DNA of 64,000 nt from Balanoglossus misakiensis (lineage: Eukaryota; Hemichordata): the NCBI GenBank assembly GCA_040954595.2, contig CM082584.2, positions 5,580,001 through 5,644,000 of the forward strand. The letters run 5' to 3'. Under the pieces are notes generated by a model that had not been told where the DNA came from, made no database searches, and saw only the letters and a list, made by a program, of their open reading frames with translations. A program made the translations under genes and the position numbers. Below are positions 1-12,227 of this stretch, piece after piece. How positions within the stretch are numbered: position 1 is the stretch's first letter; every line of letters begins with the position of its first letter.

Positions 1-589
1 AAACATGAGTAGGTGGTACAAGATGTCTGGAATAAGCAGTCGATAAGCATATGCGCTATGTGAAAAATTATATAGCTTGTGATATTATACCAGTAAGTTT
101 GTAACTTTGTGATTTGCTACCGGTATGTCTGAAAATGCTCGCTTGGGAAAAATATGCAGACATTAATTGTACCTACGAGACGATGTCCAATTTCCATATG
201 GGATTATTCCCAAATAAGTCTTCCATTGACCATACTGGCACACATTTTTTGGTGTGACCATAAAATGTTTGCTTTACTTGTAAATAATGGGTAGATTTAC
301 ATACTGCTGAGAGTTCATGTCAGTTCTCCTTTTAGTACTTACTCGTCCCACTTTATTATCAGGTTTATCAGAAAATGGATGTACCAGATAACAATTTCAC
401 AACTTCAATAGCTATGAACTAGTATACAATGAGCAAATAGTTCTTTGGCATATTGCTAAGGAGATTGATTGGGTGTAAACATTTCCCTTATCCAATTCAC
501 ACCTGCACAACCTTCTGGCAATTAGTACATGTATTTCATCACTTTTAACGCTTAATATTTAAATATAAAAACATGATGATGTCACTCAC
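1..589. other. intron sequence of the left-hand receptor gene
   Basis: It follows the donor of the EGF exon at 590. No further exon is recognised before the left edge. Confidence 0.5.
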
Positions 590-724
590 CAGTTTCACAG
601 TTACCTCCCATGAATCCAGGCGGACATATACAGTCACCAGAGTCAGAGTTACATATTCCTCCATTGTAACACGCTGGACATGAAGACAGACAGTCTGGTA
701 ATCTCCATTTTCCATTTGGACAAC
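590..724 (-). CDS. EGF exon, Tie EGF1-like
   Basis: This 135-nt phase 1-1 exon encodes [16 protein letters not shown], then [14 protein letters not shown] and [13 protein letters not shown]. It is the left-most exon visible of this gene. The paralogous exon at 24758-24892 is the same length. Confidence 0.8.
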
Positions 725-3700
725 CTAAAATAGGAATTGAATATGAATTTCGACTTAATTTTCATTCCGATTGTAAATTCAAGAGTAATGCATTCCTAGT
801 CTTTTGGGTATGATGCTTTAAACTAATAAAAAAAAAGTTACCTGGTAAAAAATGGATGAATTACAAAATGGTTTTGTTAAGCATTTGCTCAAAAACAAAA
901 ATGGTAGCTAATACAAACCTAATATAAAATGGTGAGTTTTGACTGTCCTCATCTTGTTTAGCGAAAAATGAAATGACTTTCACAATTGTAAAAAGTGAAC
1001 TTGGGGTACATTGCAATTTATGTTACTATGTATGTATGTATGTATGTATGTATGTATGTATGTATGTATGTATGTATGTATGTATGTATGTATGTATGTA
1101 TGTATGTATGTATGTATGTATGTATGTATGTATGTATGTATGTATGTATGTATGTATGTATGTATGTATGTATGTATGTATGTATGTATGTATGTATGTA
1201 TGTATGTATGTATGTATGTATGTATGTATGTATGTATGTATGTATGTATGTATGTATGTATGTATGTATGTATGTATGTATGTATGTATGTATGTATGTA
1301 TGTATGTATGTATGTATGTATGTATGTATGTATGTATGTATGTATGTATGTATGTATGTATGTATGTATGTATGTATGTATGTATGTATGTATGTATGTA
1401 TGTATGTATGTATGTATGTATGTATGTATGTATGTATGTATGTATGTATGTATGTATGTATGTATGTATGTATGTATGTATGTATGTATGTATGTATGTA
1501 TGTATGTATGTATGTATGTATGTATGTATGTATGTATGTATGTATGTATGTATGTATGTATGTATGTATGTATGTATGTATGTATGTATGTATGTATGTA
1601 TGTATGTATGTATGTATGTATGTATGTATGTATGTATGTATGTATGTATGTATGTATGTATGTATGTATGTATGTATGTATGTATGTATGTATGTATGTA
1701 TGTATGTATGTATGTATGTATGTATGTATGTATGTATGTATGTATGTATGTATGTATGTATGTATGTATGTATGTATGTATGTATGTATGTATGTATGTA
1801 TGTATGTATGTATGTATGTATGTATGTATGTATGTATGTATGTATGTATGTATGTATGTATGTATGTATGTATGTATGTATGTATGTATGTATGTATGTA
1901 TGTATGTATGTATGTATGTATGTATGTATGTATGTATGTATGTATGTATGTATGTATGTATGTATGTATGTATGTATGTATGTATGTATGTATGTATGTA
2001 TGTATGTATGTATGTATGTATGTATGTATGTATGTATGTATGTATGTATGTATGTATGTATGTATGTATGTATGTATGTATGTATGTATGTATGTATGTA
2101 TGTATGTATGTATGTATGTATGTATGTATGTATGTATGTATGTATGTATGTATGTATGTATGTATGTATGTATGTATGTATGTATGTATGTATGTATGTA
2201 TGTATGTATGTATGTATGTATGTATGTATGTATGTATGTATGTATGTATGTATGTATGTATGTATGTATGTATGTATGTATGTATGTATGTATGTATGTA
2301 TGTATGTATGTATGTATGTATGTATGTATGTATGTATGTATGTATGTATGTATGTATGTATGTATGTATGTATGTATGTATGTATGTATGTATGTATGTA
2401 TGTATGTATGTATGTATGTATGTATGTATGTATGTATGTATGTATGTATGTATGTATGTATGTATGTATGTATGTATGTATGTATGTATGTATGTATGTA
2501 TGTATGTATGTATGTATGTATGTATGTATGTATGTATGTATGTATGTATGTATGTATGTATGTATGTATGTATGTATGTATGTATGTATGTATGTATGTA
2601 TGTATGTATGTATGTATGTATTCATCTTTATACATTTTTCAATCTATGAATTTAATTTTGGTTTGATAGTGATACAAAAACACAATGGGCCTTGCTTAAC
2701 AAGTTAATATAAACGTTTCTCGACATGTCATGTGAAAATAACAAGAAGAGGAGATTTTAAGTTAAACATAAATGTTCTGCAGCTTTAGCCTATAACATAA
2801 GCAGTGTCAATCACTTTTTATTACCTCTGACAATCAGTCTCATAAATCCATGCAGTCCTTGACTTCGTTGGGTGTCATCGGTGTAACATTCATAGATTCC
2901 TGCATCACTGGTCTTTGCAAACAATATTGTAATATTCTTCTGACCATTCCATTGTGTTTTCTCTATTCCATTATGTTTCCATTTCAATGATGATTCAGCG
3001 ATGGTTGTTGTCATGGTCAATGTTACATCTTCTCCAAAACTCACTGTTTTGGTTTGACTCTCTGGTTTGATTTCAGCTGGCAGATGCACAGAGACAGATA
3101 ATTGGCCTCCATTTTAATAAGCCTTGATTTAAATTGGTTACACAGAAAAATGATCTTCAAATCATCCATAACAAATCATTATGTGCCATAAACAGTACAT
3201 GTATTATAATATACATGCATGCTCGTTTATGTTTATGAAATAACTTTGTCGAAAATGCACAAATTCATCAATTCATTGTCCACCCACTCATCCGTCTATT
3301 AACCCATTCATGAAACTATCAGAGTTATGAGTAATAAAACATTTGTTCATAACTTACTAGTTGCAGCAAATACTACCGTTATCAGTCTCTCAGTTTCTCC
3401 AGTGTTAGCATTGGCATCACAGTAGTACACACCAGGTCTGCCAGCACCAGTGGGTAAGTTGAGTCTTCTTGAATAGGATTGAAAGTTTTGATATGAATAG
3501 CCTGCAGGGAGTGCATCTCCTGTGCCTGTATCTCTTCCAAAATCAAAATCTGTACCTACAGTATTTATGGTATCATCAGCTGAGAATCCCCCAGTGAAAT
3601 AATTACTAACACTTAAACTTGGTAATGCTTTAGCATTATATATGGTGACATCTAACCGAGCATCTGCAAAATAAAATGAATTAATAGAAAGTAATGTCTC

Positions 3701-6700
3701 AAAAGTGTACCTTCTATGGTACATATAAAGGAGAATTGTGGCTAATTTATATTATGCATGTTTAATCGGTTTGTAATCCAGTATTTTGTTCATGCAGACA
3801 CGAGTGACATGTTTGCACGACAGTGATAAGAATGCTTGGCCAGAAAACCAATAATGGCCTGGTGTTGTTCTTTAATGCATCTGCAAATCCTAGCAACCAG
3901 GAAGTATAATGGTAAAAAAATCCAAGCTACGAAGTTGCTTGCCATAACAAAATACAACTGTACAACACATTGTTTTTGGCATTATTGACATGGTCATAGT
4001 TACTTTTTGCTACCATAATGATTATTTTGACACTTTCAATTTGTGTATATCTAGCTAGGAAAATTGCACACATGGTCTTTTTAGAGGCAAATGCCATTTG
4101 TATGCTCAAACTAACTTATGGCAGCTACCAGAATCAAAAATTTCACACTGTCTATATTTTTTTGTTTGATTCAGAGAGTATGCATGCAGCTATGAGAACT
4201 TTACAAACATTTATAACTCATAACTTACCTGTGAATGTCAATGGAATGAATAAAACCAGTCTTAGAAGACGATGCATTTTGACAAAATTATTTCACAGCT
4301 CACTCCGTTACGTTATGGCCCTTGATACCTCGATATGGATACAGTTTTCTCACACTCCTGGCCGCTGTGAGTGTGGGAGAGAGTGTGGGATCAAATTGAT
4401 CCCACACTCTGTGTTAATGCGCACACAGACAACTGTTATCTGACACGAGCTCTGATTGGATAATGATATCCATACCCCTCAGAACAAGCAAATATTATCC
4501 AATTGTGCGATGTGTTGTACACAAACCGGAACTACAATGTGATCAGGTCATGTGCAGACGACAGTGGTGTACGTGGTTGGCGACAGACTAAAAAAAATGG
4601 TTGTATTTTCTAGATATCGCGTGAATTTATGCTACTGGAAACAATCTCCATATTTTAATGTGTTGAGCACATTTTTATAGCATGTGTGTACTGTAAACTC
4701 GTGATGAAATGGGGACTATGTTTTGCAGGGCGGATCAATATATGACTTGTCATGCAGTTATCAGTTGGTATTTTATAGATTTAGTTCTTTTTATTGTAAA
4801 TAAACGTTAATATCGCAAATTTCTGGTCGTGTGAGAAAAAGAATCTCACACTCGTCGGGGATAACTCTTTGTACCAGAGAAGGGGGGGGGGGGCTGGAGG
4901 ATTTTGGGGGAAAAACTCTTAATACCAGGCAGCTTTGGAAAAAATGAGGCTGTCTTTTCACCACAACATACAGATAAATGCTTCCATTGAGGCACAGGGA
5001 AGTAAGTTACTTTTAAAAGATTTATTGAAATATTAAGAGCCGTTGTAGGCAACAAAAAAATGTAAATACAGGAAAACATAATCTGTATTACATGATCACT
5101 AAAACAGAACAAGCTTTCAATTTAAAACCAGATATATATATATTTTCTGTTAAAAATGTCTTGTTATATTTCTCTATAAACATATAAACTGAAATCAAAC
5201 TTACCAGATAAATTTGTAATCTTTATTGTATTATTAATTAAATGTGAAGGATTTTTACTTTGAGATTAGGCCAAAGAATCACTACAAGAAAAAACATGTA
5301 TAAGTTTACAACCACAAAGTCGGACTTTGATAAAATTGCAATTTCCCTCACATTTCTGTTTACAATTTCTCGTGATTAAAATTTTTATAGATACATGTAT
5401 GTACTGCTATGCAATTCTGGTATTTTAGCAGAGAATTTGAAAAGACTTCTCCAAACATCGGTGGTGTTGATTCCCTCTTGTTTATAACTGTAAGTGAGTA
5501 ATTTCAGGAAATATCATAAAATGGGTGCAAATGCAATATAGACGACTAGTTTGATGTAATGTATGTATGTATGTATGTATGTATGTATGTATGTATGTAT
5601 GTATGTATGTATGTATGTATGTATGTATGTATGTATGTATGTATGTATGTATGTATGTATGTATGTATGTATGTATGTATGTATGTATGTATGTATGTAT
5701 GTATGTATGTATGTATGTATGTATGTATGTATGTATGTATGTATGTATGTATGTATGTATTCATCTTTATACATTTTTCAATCTATGAATTTAATTTTGG
5801 TTTGATAGTGATACAAAAACACAATGGGCCTTGCTTAACAAGTTAATATAAACGTTTCTCGACATGTCATGTGAAAATAACAAGAAGAGGAGATTTTAAG
5901 TTAAACATAAATGTTCTGCAGCTTTAGCCTATAACATAAGCAGTGTCAATCACTTTTTATTACCTCTGACAATCAGTCTCATAAATCCATGCAGTCCTTG
6001 ACTTCGTTGGGTGTCATCGGTGTAACATTCATAGATTCCTGCATCACTGGTCTTTGCAAACAATATTGTAATATTCTTCTGACCATTCCATTGTGTTTTC
6101 TCTATTCCATTATGTTTCCATTTCAATGATGATTCAGCGATGGTTGTTGTCATGGTCAATGTTACATCTTCTCCAAAACTCACTGTTTTGGTTTGACTCT
6201 CTGGTTTGATTTCAGCTGGCAGATGCACAGAGACAGATAATTGGCCTCCATTTTAATAAGCCTTGATTTAAATTGGTTACACAGAAAAATGATCTTCAAA
6301 TCATCCATAACAAATCATTATGTGCCATAAACAGTACATGTATTATAATATACATGCATGCTCGTTTATGTTTATGAAATAACTTTGTCGAAAATGCACA
6401 AATTCATCAATTCATTGTCCACCCACTCATCCGTCTATTAACCCATTCATGAAACTATCAGAGTTATGAGTAATAAAACATTTGTTCATAACTTACTAGT
6501 TGCAGCAAATACTACCGTTATCAGTCTCTCAGTTTCTCCAGTGTTAGCATTGGCATCACAGTAGTACACACCAGGTCTGCCAGCACCAGTGGGTAAGTTG
6601 AGTCTTCTTGAATAGGATTGAAAGTTTTGATATGAATAGCCTGCAGGGAGTGCATCTCCTGTGCCTGTATCTCTTCCAAAATCAAAATCTGTACCTACAG

Positions 6701-7416
6701 TATTTATGGTATCATCAGCTGAGAATCCCCCAGTGAAATAATTACTAACACTTAAACTTGGTAATGCTTTAGCATTATATATGGTGACATCTAACCGAGC
6801 ATCTGCAAAATAAAATGAATTAATAGAAAGTAATGTCTCAAAAGTGTACCTTCTATGGTACATATAAAGGAGAATTGTGGCTAATTTATATTATGCATGT
6901 TTAATCGGTTTGTAATCCAGTATTTTGTTCATGCAGACACGAGTGACATGTTTGCACGACAGTGATAAGAATGCTTGGCCAGAAAACCAATAATGGCCTG
7001 GTGTTGTTCTTTAATGCATCTGCAAATCCTAGCAACCAGGAAGTATAATGGTAAAAAAATCCAAGCTACGAAGTTGCTTGCCATAACAAAATACAACTGT
7101 ACAACACATTGTTTTTGGCATTATTGACATGGTCATAGTTACTTTTTGCTACCATAATGATTATTTTGACACTTTCAATTTGTGTATATCTAGCTAGGAA
7201 AATTGCACACATGGTCTTTTTAGAGGCAAATGCCATTTGTATGCTCAAACTAACTTATGGCAGCTACCAGAATCAAAAATTTCACACTGTCTATATTTTT
7301 TTGTTTGATTCAGAGAGTATGCATGCAGCTATGAGAACTTTACAAACATTTATAACTCATAACTTACCTGTGAATGTCAATGGAATGAATAAAACCAGTC
7401 TTAGAAGACGATGCAT
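590..7416 (-). CDS. Tie-like receptor gene, 5' part (runs off left edge)
   Basis: This is the 5' part of a receptor gene closely related to the phosphatase receptor immediately upstream. The coding exons visible are a signal peptide (4229-4277), Ig1 (3358-3663), Ig2 (2825-3076) and an EGF exon (590-724). A second, apparently identical set of the first three lies at 7368-7416, 6497-6802 and 5964-6215. Every junction is phase 1, so either set, or both in series, can join the EGF exon in frame. The EGF exon carries the CxCPPGFMGxxC pattern seen in Tie2 EGF1. The rest of the protein is outside the window, so it cannot be said whether it ends in a kinase or a phosphatase. The intron between Ig2 and EGF holds the 1.6-kb ATGT array. 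It is likely a secreted or type I membrane protein. Family assignment is good; the endpoint is unknown. Confidence 0.75.
1027..2621. repeat. (ATGT)n microsatellite, about 1.6 kb
   Basis: About 398 copies of the tetranucleotide run without a visible interruption. It lies inside the intron between Ig2 and the EGF exon. The apparent long ORFs of repeating MYVC or YIHT across it are artefacts of the repeat. Confidence 0.97.
2825..3076 (-). CDS. second Ig-like exon, copy 1
   Basis: This 252-nt phase 1-1 exon has the Ig pattern VTLTM...LKW...[11 protein letters not shown]. It has the same length as 25465-25716 in the neighbouring receptor and differs from it at only a handful of residues, so the two genes are recent paralogues. 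Confidence 0.8.
3358..3663 (-). CDS. first Ig-like exon, copy 1
   Basis: This 306-nt phase 1-1 exon begins DARLDVTIYNAKALPSLS and holds [13 protein letters not shown], the F-strand YxC of an Ig fold. It aligns throughout with the exon at 26014-26325 of the neighbouring receptor. That exon is two codons longer. Confidence 0.75.
4229..4277 (-). CDS. signal-peptide exon, copy 1
   Basis: The exon starts with ATG at 4277 and encodes MHRLLRLVLFIPLTFT, a short basic N-terminus followed by a hydrophobic core. It ends in phase 1 at a CAG/GTAAG donor. It resembles the signal exons at 26849-26903 and 27550-27598. Confidence 0.75.
4371..4412. repeat. inverted repeat beside first exon (copy 1)
   Basis: The arms AGAGTGTGGGATCAA and TTGATCCCACACTCT flank a one-base centre about 100 bp upstream of the signal-peptide exon. 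The same palindrome is at 7510-7551 in copy 2. A second small hairpin (GTGTGAGA...TCTCACAC) lies at 4829-4852 and 7968-7991. Confidence 0.8.
5559..5760. repeat. (ATGT)n microsatellite, about 0.2 kb
   Basis: About 50 perfect tetranucleotide copies are followed by the same flank (TCATCTTTATACAT) as the long array. It marks the junction between the two 3139-bp duplication units. Confidence 0.97.
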
Positions 7417-8697
7417 TTTGACAAAATTATTTCACAGCTCACTCCGTTACGTTATGGCCCTTGATACCTCGATATGGATACAGTTTTCTCACACTCCTGG
7501 CCGCTGTGAGTGTGGGAGAGAGTGTGGGATCAAATTGATCCCACACTCTGTGTTAATGCGCACACAGACAACTGTTATCTGACACGAGCTCTGATTGGAT
7601 AATGATATCCATACCCCTCAGAACAAGCAAATATTATCCAATTGTGCGATGTGTTGTACACAAACCGGAACTACAATGTGATCAGGTCATGTGCAGACGA
7701 CAGTGGTGTACGTGGTTGGCGACAGACTAAAAAAAATGGTTGTATTTTCTAGATATCGCGTGAATTTATGCTACTGGAAACAATCTCCATATTTTAATGT
7801 GTTGAGCACATTTTTATAGCATGTGTGTACTGTAAACTCGTGATGAAATGGGGACTATGTTTTGCAGGGCGGATCAATATATGACTTGTCATGCAGTTAT
7901 CAGTTGGTATTTTATAGATTTAGTTCTTTTTATTGTAAATAAACGTTAATATCGCAAATTTCTGGTCGTGTGAGAAAAAGAATCTCACACTCGTCGGGGA
8001 TAACTCTTTGTACCAGAGAAGGGGGGGGGGGGCTGGAGGATTTTGGGGGAAAAACTCTTAATACCAGGCAGCTTTGGAAAAAATGAGGCTGTCTTTTCAC
8101 CACAACATACAGATAAATGCTTCCATTGAGGCACAGGGAAGTAAGTTACTTTTAAAAGATTTATTGAAATATTAAGAGCCGTTGTAGGCAACAAAAAAAT
8201 GTAAATACAGGAAAACATAATCTGTATTACATGATCACTAAAACAGAACAAGCTTTCAATTTAAAACCAGATATATATATATTTTCTGTTAAAAATGTCT
8301 TGTTATATTTCTCTATAAACATATAAACTGAAATCAAACTTACCAGATAAATTTGTAATCTTTATTGTATTATTAATTAAATGTGAAGGATTTTTACTTT
8401 GAGATTAGGCCAAAGAATCACTACAAGAAAAAACATGTATAAGTTTACAACCACAAAGTCGGACTTTGATAAAATTGCAATTTCCCTCACATTTCTGTTT
8501 ACAATTTCTCGTGATTAAAATTTTTATAGATACATGTATGTACTGCTATGCAATTCTGGTATTTTAGCAGAGAATTTGAAAAGACTTCTCCAAACATCGG
8601 TGGTGTTGATTCCCTCTTGTTTATAACTGTAAGTGAGTAATTTCAGGAAATATCATAAAATGGGTGCAAATGCAATATAGACGACTAGTTTGATGTA
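5761..8697. repeat. tandem segmental duplication, unit 2
   Basis: This is the second copy of the 2937-bp unit at 2622-5558. It ends 82 bp past the stop codon of the phosphatase receptor gene (stop at 8780-8782, minus strand). An AATAAA at 8361-8366 (minus) inside it could serve that gene's 3' end. Confidence 0.95.
5964..7416 (-). CDS. duplicate signal-peptide + Ig1 + Ig2 cassette
   Basis: Exons at 7368-7416, 6497-6802 and 5964-6215 repeat the exons at 4229-4277, 3358-3663 and 2825-3076 at a constant offset of 3139 bp. I saw no base difference. Splice sites and frame are intact, so this copy is not a visible pseudogene. It could act as an alternative promoter and N-terminus, or add two Ig domains by splicing from its Ig2 into the other copy's Ig1. 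Confidence 0.7.
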
Positions 8698-8779
8698 ACC
8701 TTTGCCCTTAATCTCCTTCGTGGTTTGAATTATCTTCATAACATTTGCTCAGGCAAAGTATCCCATAATCATCAAGTAG

Positions 8780-10077
8780 CTAAGAAGTGATATTGACATA
8801 TGTTTGAGTATTTTCATCGCAGTACGTCACAACCACTTCATAGCAGAGTTGATATTGTTCCTGGGGAAATATAAAGAAATGTTTGGGTTTATACAAATTG
8901 AAGCGTTGGATTGAACTTGTGTTTGACAGGAGTTAGACAATGGACATTGAGGGGTTAAGTTGTGGATTATTGTAAAGATGTTGGTTTTTTTAAATAGCGT
9001 TCATTTAAGCCCTGGGTATCTATTCAGAAATTTTTCATTTAAACTATAACCTGGCCAGTGAAAGTTCTTGAATGAAGGAAAACAGGACAATGTTTAATCT
9101 CAAGAAAGTATACCGGTATACCTACTAGAGTATACACTTGACGCATACTTAGTAGACAGAGGGACATTGCATTAGTTACTGCAGTAAATACTGTCTATTC
9201 GTACCAGCCATTTCACTGTATATTTCACTCACCAATGTTTCAACCATGTTTGGCCTGAAATTTCTGATTGTCTTGACAGCCTGGAAAACATCCACCATTT
9301 GATCGATTTTGATTCGTTCACATGCAGAGATGGCAGCACAGAATACGCCACTTCGACCAATACCATTGCTGACAAGAAAACGAAAACCTCAAAATTAACA
9401 CCTGTTAAATATCACACAAAATAAATAGAGCTGTGATTATTCCCTGGATCTTTCATGGTCAGTAATGTATGCTGAATTTTGCCAATAAATTTCCAGTTAT
9501 CTAGCATGTATTAATCAAAATCAGTTTCATTTGCTGCTTTATATATAATTCTGTGCTCCCCTCATTTGACAATTAACCCACCAAAGCCAATAAAATCAAC
9601 ATGCATTTAATGTAAGGTTCGTAATATGTAATATTATTCTTGTAAAAAATAATAGCAACATGAAAGCTACCTCCAAAAACGGAAAATTCATGTTCCGTTA
9701 TAAGCAATGACAGTTCTGATTCACACATGGAATTTCTGGTTGCCGGCTGAAACAATAACTTACATGCAATGCACAGTAATGGGACCAGTTTCAGCTTCCT
9801 GTTGTATTTGCTTAACCGTGTTCATCAACTCTACGATGATCTTGGTCAGTTTCCCAGTTTCATGGTTGTGTTTCCAACTGCGAATTTGGAACTGGTGTAT
9901 TGAGACTGAATCCTCTCCCTAAAAATGGAAATGATAGGATCTCATTTGCATCTTTATCATACTCTTCTGTAGGTTTTCATGTATGAATAGGTTACAGAAA
10001 AATATTTATGCCATACGCATAATAATAAAACATTGTATATGACAGACATTTTCAAAAATCAACCATTGATTGATTGA

Positions 10078-10113
<36 letters not shown>

Positions 10114-12227
10114 ATACCAATCTCACAACCATTTATCACAAAAAGGTACATTGAAGAAAATATTAATTTAAATTCCTTCAACATGACGTACCTTAGAGAG
10201 TGTGAGGGTTCGTTTGACAATATCTCCAAGATTTATGCTTTCTAGTTTCACATCAAATGGTCCAAAATGTTTGTCTTCATATTCATCCGGCCAGTAAAGA
10301 GAGCCATCCTATAATTATATTATATTAAATCTTTATAAGAGACACAAGGTTATATTTAACCCTTTCACCCCTAGTTCCCTCTTTAGAGATCCACTATACC
10401 ACAGAAAACAATTGGACTGAACCATGGCGGTGAAAGGGTTAAATGCACACTTACTACCATTTATAAATACATGATGTTATCAGGATTGCATTTATGTCAT
10501 CTCGGTTCCTTTGCAATCTCCCAACACATAAAAATGAGTTACTATACCTCCAAATATAAATTTTTTAAATTTAATTATACAGTTTCCAAGTCATTCACAT
10601 TATATCAGACATAGGATAGAAAAGTAAGTGAAGTTGATTGTACCATATATTTCAACCACAACCAGTTGTTAAAGTACAAAAAAATGGATAATAAACGTCA
10701 AATGCTCACTGTCATTTCACTATCCACGTCGTTCAGCATAACAATGATACGCGATTTGTGATCATAGACCATTCTCCAGAAATCTACGATAGTACTTGGT
10801 AAGGGCATCTGGGTTACCAGGAAAGCATTCTTCACATTGTATGTCTATTAATTGAGTAACAGATTAAATCATGTATAATAAAGTTCCAAATGTTTGAAGA
10901 GACTTAAGTATCATAGTTTAGCACTAGCATACCTGAATTTTAAGCTTTGATATACAAAGAATACTTAGGCTGCATTCACAAACACCTCTGGAGGGGGGGG
11001 GCGGGAGAATTCAAATTTTTTTACCGCTAATTTTCACATGCCCCCCTTCCGAACTGCCAATATTTTCAAATCCCCCCCTTCCGAACTGCCAAAATTTTGA
11101 AATCCCCCCCCCATTTTCTTTCACAGAGCAAAACACATCACCTATCTATCTTGTAAAAAGAAAAACAGCGCTCCCATGAAAAGAATTTGAAGCTGATGTT
11201 TCCCCTCATCAGTGGGTATTAAAACTGAACATTGTTTTTATTTTTTAAGTACATATATTTGTATTCTGTGTTGGGAGACATTGTAAACCGAGAATTGAAG
11301 GGGGTGGGTTTGGGAGGGGGTGTCCCCCTCCCACGTAAGAAAATGTTCTAAAATACAGAGCTCAAAGTTGCATTTTAATGAACCCGGCAAAAGCAAATTA
11401 ACTCAACTACCGGTATGTTGGGGAGGACAAATTTAACCGTCACCGCTCAAAGTTATCATGGGGTGGGGCAAGTCCCCTGATCTGGGACACTAGATAAACC
11501 AGTCAATGATTGAAAGGTGTTGATGAATGGAGGGGGTGGGTGTGGGAGGGGGTGTCCCCCTCCCACATTAGAAAATTTTGTAAAATAAAGGGCGCGAAAC
11601 TGCATTTTTGTGGACTCAAAATAAATATTTAGTCGTTAAAGTTTTCAAGTCCCCCCCTTTCAGTCCCTAAATTATTTCAAATCCCCCCCTTACATACCCT
11701 CAATTTTTTCAAATCCCCCCCCTCAATTCTCCTGCCCCCCCCTCCAGAGGTGTTTGTGAATGCAGCCTTACATTCAAGAAGCTTGCGTTAATGTAATCTG
11801 TTGATTTAGGATCCTGAATGACTGTAGTCAACATGGGACAGTACTTGTCAACTGAAACATGACCAAGAATCTGTATGAATAGAGTATACTATAAAACACT
11901 TTTTTTTCGCGAGTCAAAATTTTCGCGATATCAAGAGAGGCCACTGTTACGCGAGTCTTTATTTTCGCGTTTTTTTGGCTCTCGCGTATTTAGCGTAAAT
12001 TTAATGCTCGCGAAAATAAAGTGTTTTACAGTATATACTACCGGTAGTTCATTCAAGCATACTATATGTTTCTTGATTCCTCTTTTGTCTGGAGCCTTCG
12101 GACCCATAACTATATTAATACACTTACTGGGCAAAATATTGGCAAACCGGTTTTTCTTTCGGTTTTTAGGTAGACGACCTTTCTTAGAATCTTCTGGTTT
12201 GGGTTTGTAACTGTTTCCGTTTAAATT
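8780..12227 (-). CDS. tyrosine phosphatase domain, D2-like (seven exons)
   Basis: Exons are 12128-12227, 11772-11851, 10710-10844, 10192-10308, 9764-9918, 9233-9368 and 8780-8860. Motifs in order: [47 protein letters not shown] at the WPD position, [16 protein letters not shown] (Cys about 1423, Arg about 1429) and NMVETLEQY at the Q-loop. TQMP for TQGP, VMLND and VETLEQY are features of R2B D2 domains. The missing WPD aspartate and Q-loop glutamine point to impaired catalysis. The exon 11772-11851 donor is formed in part by a transposon. Confidence 0.9.

Larger units (their letters stand above)
2622..5558. repeat. tandem segmental duplication, unit 1
   Basis: This 2937-bp unit is repeated at 5761-8697. 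It carries the receptor's promoter region, signal exon and two Ig exons. The 12-G run near 4881 and all ORF translations match in both copies. Confidence 0.95.

Noticed and set aside
973-2707. Five overlapping ORFs of 535-570 aa with repeating MYVC or TYIH
   Set aside because: They are the translation of the perfect ATGT array in several frames; none has non-repeat coding sequence.
4018-4443. 141-aa plus-strand ORF, repeated at 7157-7582
   Set aside because: It runs opposite to the signal-peptide exon and promoter of the receptor, has no recognisable domain, and appears twice only because of the duplication.
1027-5760. Regularly spaced repeats considered as a CRISPR-like array
   Set aside because: They are simple tetranucleotide microsatellites without spacers in a eukaryotic genome.
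12035-12127. Reading frame continuing the PTP exon through [12 protein letters not shown] to an acceptor at 11865
   Set aside because: It adds about 35 residues absent from PTP domains. The GTAAGT donor at 12127 joined to the acceptor at 11852 gives the normal NILP-I-DKYCPML spacing in phase.
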